Shown: positions 6,214 to 10,974 of the stretch, one piece after another
Position numbering within the stretch: position 1 is the stretch's first letter
Layout of the letters: the number at the start of each line of letters is the position of its first letter
Source of the DNA: an uncultured Eubacteriales bacterium
GTDB lineage: Bacteria; Bacillota_A; Clostridia; Christensenellales; Aristaeellaceae
DNA: 13,461 nt
Reading direction: 5' to 3'
NCBI GenBank assembly: GCA_902766515.1
Contig: CACXEB010000468.1
Span: 1-13,461, forward strand
The notes under the pieces: generated by a model
Databases searched by the model: none
Told to the model about the DNA's origin: nothing
What the model saw: the letters and a program-made list of their open reading frames with translations, nothing else
Translations under genes and position numbers: made by a program

Positions 6214-7446
6214 TCAGCGGGCCGGGCCGTACATCCACGCGTCGGTGCGCAGCATGTGGTCCAGCAGCCGCCTGCGTTCGGGGGAGAGGGCGGCGCGGGT
6301 GTCCGCGAAATAACGGGTCAGGGCCTGCGTAAAGGCGGGCAGGCTGAGCGGGGCGGGCAGGACGGGCAGGGGCTCCGTGGACAGCGAAACGTTCAGAACG
6401 GCCTGCCAGACCTGGGTCTGGGCATACTTCCGGGTCAGGCTGACGGTACCGGCCAGGGTCCGGCCGTCGCCGGTGAGGCTGGGCGCTGCGGTCCAGACGG
6501 ATTTGACGCCGCCGGCGGTGCATTCCCGCCTGACGCTGCCGCTCAGCGCGGTCAGGGCACCGGGGGCGGCCCGCAGGTCCACGGTATCCTTGACGGTGTA
6601 GCTGTCGCCGTTCATGGCCCGCTTGTAGGTGATGGTGCCGGTCAGGGTGTTTTCCTTCCCGCCGGTCCTGTCATTGAGGTCAACGACCCACTGCAGGCTG
6701 TTCCTGCCTGACCGGGCGGGCAGCTTCAGGGAAATGTAGGCGTCCAGCCCGTGAACGCCGCCGTAGAAGGTCAGCTGCCGCGTGTCCTGGCCGCCGGAGG
6801 CGATCCGGCCGGTCAGCTGCCAGGCGACCGGCGCGCCGGCCTCGTCCTCCAGGCGCGTCAGGGTCAGATCGCCGACGGGCTGCATCGCGGCTGCCCAGGC
6901 GCGCAGGTTGCCGGCGTGCGGCAGGTGGGCGGACAGCGCGGCGACGGCTTCTTCCAGTGCGGGACGGAAGGCCTCCAGCTGGGCAGATGTGACCTGGACG
7001 GCCGTGCGCTGGGTGCTGAGGCCCACGTTTTTCACCTGGGCGCGCCGGAGGGTGGGCTCCGGGGGCGCTTCCTGCGGCAGGGCCGCTTCGTACAGCGCCG
7101 GCAGCGCCTCATCGAACAGCCGGTACAGGGCGTCCGTCGGCAGGGCGGCGGTATCCGCCAGGTCAGCGGCGTCGGCGGCGGCGATCTCCTGCCCGTCGGC
7201 CAGGAAGGCCAGGCGCGCGCCGTCCTGCCGTACGCTGACGCGGGCGGCCAGCGGGGCCAGGAAGGCGTTCAGGGTCTCCAGCCCCTCGTCCGACGAGGCG
7301 TTCAGCGTCCGGAAGTTCAGGGGGCCGACCGTCAGGGTCAGCTGCTCCGGCGCCGGCGAAGCGCTCTGTCCGGCGCTTTCCGCCGCGCATGCGGCGGCGC
7401 ACAATGCCAGCAGGCATATGAGCGCTGCCAGGTACCTCCTGCCCAT
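6214..7446 (-). CDS. Exported protein of unknown function (410 aa), possible lipoprotein
   Basis: No known family is evident. The first 22 residues (MGRRYLAALICLLALCAAAC) form an export signal. Cys20 after AAA is an imperfect lipobox, so it could be a lipoprotein or be cut by signal peptidase I near Ala22. A low-complexity S/A/P/E linker (24-34) follows, as is common at the membrane-distal side of anchored proteins. Residues 35-195 look alpha/beta and alanine-rich. Residues 205-355 contain recurring strand motifs: QLTGRI (210-215), TLTGTIT (267-273), ALSGSV (300-305) and TLAGTVS (330-336). A helix near 368-400 ends the protein. This matches the order seen in the downstream 513-residue protein. 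A strong CCCTCCT-complement ribosome site (AGGAGGG, 7453-7459) precedes the ATG. It lies 41 bases after the MATE gene and 62 before the next gene. Confidence 0.86.
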   Translation of the reverse strand: MGRRYLAALICLLALCAAACAAESAGQSASPAPEQLTLTVGPLNFRTLNASSDEGLETLNAFLAPLAARVSVRQDGARLAFLADGQEIAAADAADLADTAALPTDALYRLFDEALPALYEAALPQEAPPEPTLRRAQVKNVGLSTQRTAVQVTSAQLEAFRPALEEAVAALSAHLPHAGNLRAWAAAMQPVGDLTLTRLEDEAGAPVAWQLTGRIASGGQDTRQLTFYGGVHGLDAYISLKLPARSGRNSLQWVVDLNDRTGGKENTLTGTITYKRAMNGDSYTVKDTVDLRAAPGALTALSGSVRRECTAGGVKSVWTAAPSLTGDGRTLAGTVSLTRKYAQTQVWQAVLNVSLSTEPLPVLPAPLSLPAFTQALTRYFADTRAALSPERRRLLDHMLRTDAWMYGPAR

Positions 7447-7463
7447 GGTGATCCCTCCTGTTA

Positions 7464-7500
7464 TTCAGACGTTGCAGGGACGTGTTTTCATGCGTCTGAA
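7464..7500 (-). repeat. Inverted repeat across the MATE stop codon
   Basis: TTCAGACG and CGTCTGAA are perfect 8-base arms separated by 21 bases. They span the TGA of the MATE gene (7488-7490) and end just before the ribosome site of the next gene. A smaller ACGT/ACGT pairing is nested in the loop. There is no T-run. It could be an mRNA processing or stability element, or a protein-binding site between co-transcribed genes. Confidence 0.4.
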
Positions 7501-8840
7501 GAAATTTTTCTGTTAGAGCGGCGCAGCAGCACGAAATACCAGGGGATCTCCATGAGCAGCATGGCGGTCCAGCCGATGCCGCAGGCGGTCGCGATCCCGC
7601 GGATGCTCATGACCGGCGCGAGCAGGCAGGTGAACAGCACCCGCAGCGTGACCTGGATCAGCGTGCCCAGGACCGTGACACGGAACATGGCCATGCCCCG
7701 GTAATAACCCTGGAAACAGTTGGTGAGGGCCGGCAGCACGTACAGCCAGGCCATCAGGCTCAGGTACTCGGCGCCGACGGGCACGACGGATGCGGCGTCC
7801 TCCGCCTGGACGAACAGCGAGACCAGCGGCGCGCGCAGGAAATAGGCCAGCAGCGCCACCGTCACACCGTAGGCGCATTCGAGGACCAGCCCGGTCCGGA
7901 AGCCGGTGCGGACGCGGTCGGGGCGGCCCGCCCCGCGGTTCTGCGCGATCCAGGTCGATACCGCCGCCGCCAGGCTCTGCTCCGGGATGCAGGCGAAATC
8001 GTCCATCCGCGTGACCGCGTTATAGGCCGCGATGGCGCTGACGCCCAGGCTGTTGACCTGGCCCTGGATCAGCACCTTGCCGATAGGCTGGATGGCCTGC
8101 TGCAGCGCGGCGGGCGCGCCGTAGGCGAACAGCTGCCGGGTGACTTCGGGCTGCCATCGGAGGTCGCTCCTGGCCGGGAACAGCTCGGAGACATGGCGGC
8201 GCGTATAGTACAGCGCCAGGGCCGCGCTGACAAATTCGGCCACCACGGTCGTGACCGCGCTGCAGACGATGCCCAGGTGCAGCACGCCCAGGAAGAACAG
8301 GTCGAGCGCGGCGTTCAGCAGCGCCGAACAGGTCAGGAAGATGAGCGGCGCGCGGGTGTTGCCGGCGCTTTTGAGCCCCGCCGCCAGCGCGTTGTACAGG
8401 CAGGTGAAGGGCGTCCCCAGGAAGGTGATGCGCAGGTAGACAGCGGCGATGTCCAGGATCTCCTCCGGGCAGTTGAGCAGCCGGAGCAGCAGCGGCGTCC
8501 CCGCCCAGCCGATGATCACGAGCGACAGGGAAGCGATCAGCCCGAACCGCAGCAGGGCGCCGAGGGCTGACCGGAGCCTGTCCAGGCGCCCCGCGCCGAA
8601 GTGCTCGCTCATCAGCACGCCCGCGCCGGTGCACAGGCCGCTGACGCCCAGGATCACCAGATTCATCACCGGCGCGGCGATGCCTTCGGCCGCCAGGGCG
8701 TCCCGGCCGATGAACTGGCCGGCGAGGACCGTGTCAACCGCGTTGTACATCAGCTGCAGCCAGTTGCCCAGCAGCAGCGGCAGGGCAAACGCCGCCAGGT
8801 GGCGGGCAGGCCGGCCGTGGGTCATGTCGCGCGTATTCAC
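7488..8840 (-). CDS. MATE-family multidrug/toxin efflux transporter
   Basis: This 450-residue integral membrane protein belongs to the MATE (NorM/DinF-like) family, which exports organic cations or metabolites in exchange for Na+ or H+. It has about 12 hydrophobic helices in two pseudo-repeats. Typical family text includes LPLLLGNWLQLMYNAVDTVL and AGQFIGRDALAAEGIAAPV in the first half, NALAAGLKSAGNTRAPL near residue 150, and the second-half repeat GAPAALQQAIQPIGKVLIQG with LGVSAIAAYNAVTRMD. Length is normal. The start is GTG at 8840: a GGAGG site lies 7 bases upstream, and the alternative ATG at 8825 is 22 bases from it. The GTGA overlap with the HAD stop implies translational coupling. The substrate cannot be read from the sequence. 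Confidence 0.95.
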   Translation of the reverse strand: MNTRDMTHGRPARHLAAFALPLLLGNWLQLMYNAVDTVLAGQFIGRDALAAEGIAAPVMNLVILGVSGLCTGAGVLMSEHFGAGRLDRLRSALGALLRFGLIASLSLVIIGWAGTPLLLRLLNCPEEILDIAAVYLRITFLGTPFTCLYNALAAGLKSAGNTRAPLIFLTCSALLNAALDLFFLGVLHLGIVCSAVTTVVAEFVSAALALYYTRRHVSELFPARSDLRWQPEVTRQLFAYGAPAALQQAIQPIGKVLIQGQVNSLGVSAIAAYNAVTRMDDFACIPEQSLAAAVSTWIAQNRGAGRPDRVRTGFRTGLVLECAYGVTVALLAYFLRAPLVSLFVQAEDAASVVPVGAEYLSLMAWLYVLPALTNCFQGYYRGMAMFRVTVLGTLIQVTLRVLFTCLLAPVMSIRGIATACGIGWTAMLLMEIPWYFVLLRRSNRKISSDA

Positions 8841-9631
8841 GGGTGCGCCTCCAGGTATTGCCAGGCGTTCCAGATGCCGTCGTCGTGCAGGTCCGTGGTG
8901 ACATAATGGGCCTTTTCGCGCAGCGGCCCGGAGGCGTTGCCCATCGCGATGCCCATCCCGGCTTCCCGGAACATGGCCAGGTCGTTGGCGCTGTCCCCGA
9001 AGGCGACGCTGTCGGCGCGGCCGATGCCGAGCGCGTCCAGCGCGCGGAGCAGGCCGGTCCCCTTGTCGACGCCGTGGGGGGTCAGCTCCAGGACTTCCGG
9101 CGCGTGCACGGTGACATCCCAGTCGGCCAGCAGCCGCGCGGTCATCCCCTCGGGGTCCGGCCGGCCGCGGGCGATCAGGCTCAGCTTGGTCACGTCCGGC
9201 CAGGTGCCGTCCGCCCCGCCCAGGGGCCTGAGGCGGCTGCCGAGATCATGGAAGAGCTTGTCGATGTAGGGGGTGTCGGGCATGTCTGCCCGGTCCAGGT
9301 ACAGGGCCTCGTTGCCTTCCAGCAGCGGGCCGTATCCGAGCGCGCGGGCCGAGGCGATCGCGCGCCGCAGCGCCCCCTGGTCCGCCATCAGGCAGTACAC
9401 CGTCCGGCCGCCGATCTCCAGCATCGCGCCCGCGCTGGACACGATGCCGTCGAAGCCGAGGCTGAGCAGCGTCCGGTCGTAGACGTATCCGCGGCTGCGC
9501 CCCGTGCAGATCAGCACCGCGTGGCCCGCGGCCTTCATGGCGGCGATGGCGCGGCACGCGCTGTCCGGGATCACGCTGTCCTCATCCCACAGGGTCCCGT
9601 CAATATCGAAAAAAAGGGCTTTTCTCCTCAT
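8837..9631 (-). CDS. Cof-type HAD-IIB family hydrolase (sugar-phosphate phosphatase-like)
   Basis: This 264-residue cytoplasmic phosphatase of the haloacid dehalogenase superfamily, Cof/YidA-like subgroup, usually acts on sugar phosphates or small phosphorylated metabolites. All four motifs are present: DIDGT with the Asp nucleophile Asp9 and acid/base Asp11, TGR (43-45), Lys190 in VDKGTGL, and GDSAND (212-217) for Mg2+ binding. The C2-type cap lies between residues about 80 and 185. The start at 9631 is chosen because GGGAG sits 5 bases upstream and the protein then begins MRRKALFFDIDGT. An upstream in-frame ATG at 9679 has no ribosome site and lies next to the predicted transcription start. 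It is the first gene of the five-gene leftward unit. The substrate is unknown. Confidence 0.95.
   Translation of the reverse strand: MRRKALFFDIDGTLWDEDSVIPDSACRAIAAMKAAGHAVLICTGRSRGYVYDRTLLSLGFDGIVSSAGAMLEIGGRTVYCLMADQGALRRAIASARALGYGPLLEGNEALYLDRADMPDTPYIDKLFHDLGSRLRPLGGADGTWPDVTKLSLIARGRPDPEGMTARLLADWDVTVHAPEVLELTPHGVDKGTGLLRALDALGIGRADSVAFGDSANDLAMFREAGMGIAMGNASGPLREKAHYVTTDLHDDGIWNAWQYLEAHP
8848..8852 (-). promoter_or_regulatory. Ribosome binding site fixing the GTG start of the MATE gene
   Basis: GGAGG on the minus strand lies 7 bases before GTG at 8840, inside the 3' end of the HAD gene. It supports the GTG start over the ATG at 8825. Confidence 0.75.
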
Positions 9632-9682
9632 ATCCGCTCCCGTCCCGCGAAAACTGCCATTCCTTCGGTTTCCGCACATGGT

Positions 9683-9711
9683 ATTTTACATGCGGGAGGG
9701 AACGACGTCAA
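9683..9711 (-). promoter_or_regulatory. Sigma-A-type promoter of the HAD-MATE-exported protein-regulator unit
   Basis: On the minus strand: -35 TTGACG (9711-9706, 5 of 6), a 17-base spacer and -10 TAAAAT (9688-9683, 5 of 6). The predicted start at about 9676 leaves a leader of about 45 bases before the HAD ATG at 9631. No comparable promoter is visible in the short gaps further along, so it probably drives all five genes down to 3865. Confidence 0.82.
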
Positions 9712-9743
9712 GGGGCACGAGCTGAGTGAAGTCCCCCTTTCGG

Positions 9744-10937
9744 TCACTGTTCACGGAGTGAACAGTGCGCCCTCACGCCGGCCAGCAACAGAACGGGGAA
9801 GACCACCCCGGCCAGAATGCCCAGTTTCAGGTTGTCGCCGAGCGCTCCGGATACGAAGCCGACCAGGGTCGGGCCGCCGGAGCAGCCGATGTCGCCGCCG
9901 AGCGCCAGCAGGGCGAACATCGCGGTCCCGCCGCGCCGGAGGGAAGCGGCCGCGGTGCTGAAGACCCCGGGCCACATGATGCCGACGGACAGCCCGCAGA
10001 CCGCGCAGCCGACCAGGCTGACGACGGGGGAGGGAAAGAGGGCGATGCACAGGTAGGCGGCGATGCACAGCAGGCAGCTGCCGGTCATGAACCGCCGCAG
10101 GTCGATCCGGTCGCCATACTTGCCGTAGAAAGCGCGGGAAGCGCCCATCAGGAGGGCGAAGGACATGGGGCCGGCCAGGTCGCCGACGGTCTTGGACACG
10201 TTCAGCCCCTGCTCCGCGAAGGTGGAGGCCCACTGGCTGACCGCCTGCTCGCTGGCGCCCGCGCAGACCATCATGATGAACAGGACCCAGAACAGGCCGG
10301 ACCGGCTGAGCTCCCGGACTGTGTAGCCCGTCTCGCCCTCCGCGACGACCGGCGCCAGCGGCACGCGGGCAAAGGCCAGGAGGTTGTACAGCGGGACGAC
10401 GGCCCACAGGAGGGCCAGCGCCTTCCAGTGCCCGATGCCGAAAGCGCGGAAGAAGAGGGTGGACAGCAGCACGACGCCGACGTGCCCCCAGCAGTAGAAG
10501 GAATGGAGCATGCTCATGGCCTTTTCCTTGTTGTCTGCGGGGCAGGCCTCCATGACGGGGCTGACCAGCACCTCCAGCAGTCCGCCGCCGATGGCGTAGA
10601 TGATGACGCATGCCAGGATGCCGGCGAAGGGATCGGGCAGGGCTTCCGGCAGCACGGTCAGCAGGACCAGCCCGGCTGCCGACATCGCGTGCGCCAGCAT
10701 CATGGAGGCCCGGTAGCCGATGCGGTCGACAAACGTGACCGACAAGAGGTCCACCAGCAGCTGCACGCCGAAATTGACGGTCACCAGCAGGGTGATCCGG
10801 CTGAGCGGCAGGCCGTAGGACCGATGGAAGGTCAGGAACAGCAGCGGCACGAAATTGTTGACGATGGCCTGGACGATGTACCCGACGAAGCAGGCCCGGA
10901 TGGTGGGGCGGTAGTCTGTTTGTTTCGTCTGTTTCAT
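9744..10937 (-). CDS. MFS transporter
   Basis: This 397-residue, 12-helix protein of the major facilitator superfamily moves small solutes across the cytoplasmic membrane by facilitated or ion-coupled transport. Evidence is the repeated hydrophobic helices throughout, a motif-A-like loop FVDRIGYRASMM after the second helix, and an internal counterpart YGDRIDLRRFMTG after the central loop (about residues 195-215). The central region TGYTVRELSRSGLFWVLF is typical of the domain linker. Length is normal. The ATG at 10937 is the only plausible start, but no good ribosome site precedes it; its stop-to-start distance from the glycosyltransferase is 37 bases, so coupled or leaderless-like initiation is possible. 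The substrate is unknown; I see no feature that identifies sugars, drugs or nucleosides. Confidence 0.93.
   Translation of the reverse strand: MKQTKQTDYRPTIRACFVGYIVQAIVNNFVPLLFLTFHRSYGLPLSRITLLVTVNFGVQLLVDLLSVTFVDRIGYRASMMLAHAMSAAGLVLLTVLPEALPDPFAGILACVIIYAIGGGLLEVLVSPVMEACPADNKEKAMSMLHSFYCWGHVGVVLLSTLFFRAFGIGHWKALALLWAVVPLYNLLAFARVPLAPVVAEGETGYTVRELSRSGLFWVLFIMMVCAGASEQAVSQWASTFAEQGLNVSKTVGDLAGPMSFALLMGASRAFYGKYGDRIDLRRFMTGSCLLCIAAYLCIALFPSPVVSLVGCAVCGLSVGIMWPGVFSTAAASLRRGGTAMFALLALGGDIGCSGGPTLVGFVSGALGDNLKLGILAGVVFPVLLLAGVRAHCSLREQ
9745..9767. terminator. Perfect 10-bp hairpin at the end of the MFS gene (terminator-like, no T-run)
   Basis: The arms CACTGTTCAC and GTGAACAGTG flank a 3-base loop GGA. 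The hairpin encodes the last codons of the MFS transporter and includes two bases of its stop codon. It lies 34 bases upstream of the -35 box of the HAD promoter, so it could end the upstream transcript or bind a dimeric regulator. No U-tract follows on either strand, so intrinsic termination is uncertain. Confidence 0.55.
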
Positions 10938-10974
10938 GGCTGTAGGCAGTTGTCTGAGACCGTCCCGCGCGGCA

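Noticed and set aside
6152..6523. 124-codon N-terminal extension of the 513-residue exported protein
   Set aside because: The extension is arginine/proline-rich, overlaps the upstream gene in another frame, and would bury the signal peptide; the ATG at 6151 has its own ribosome site.
9632..9679. Upstream ATG start (MCGNRR) for the HAD hydrolase
   Set aside because: It has no ribosome site and lies at about the predicted transcription start; the ATG at 9631 gives the canonical HAD N-terminus.
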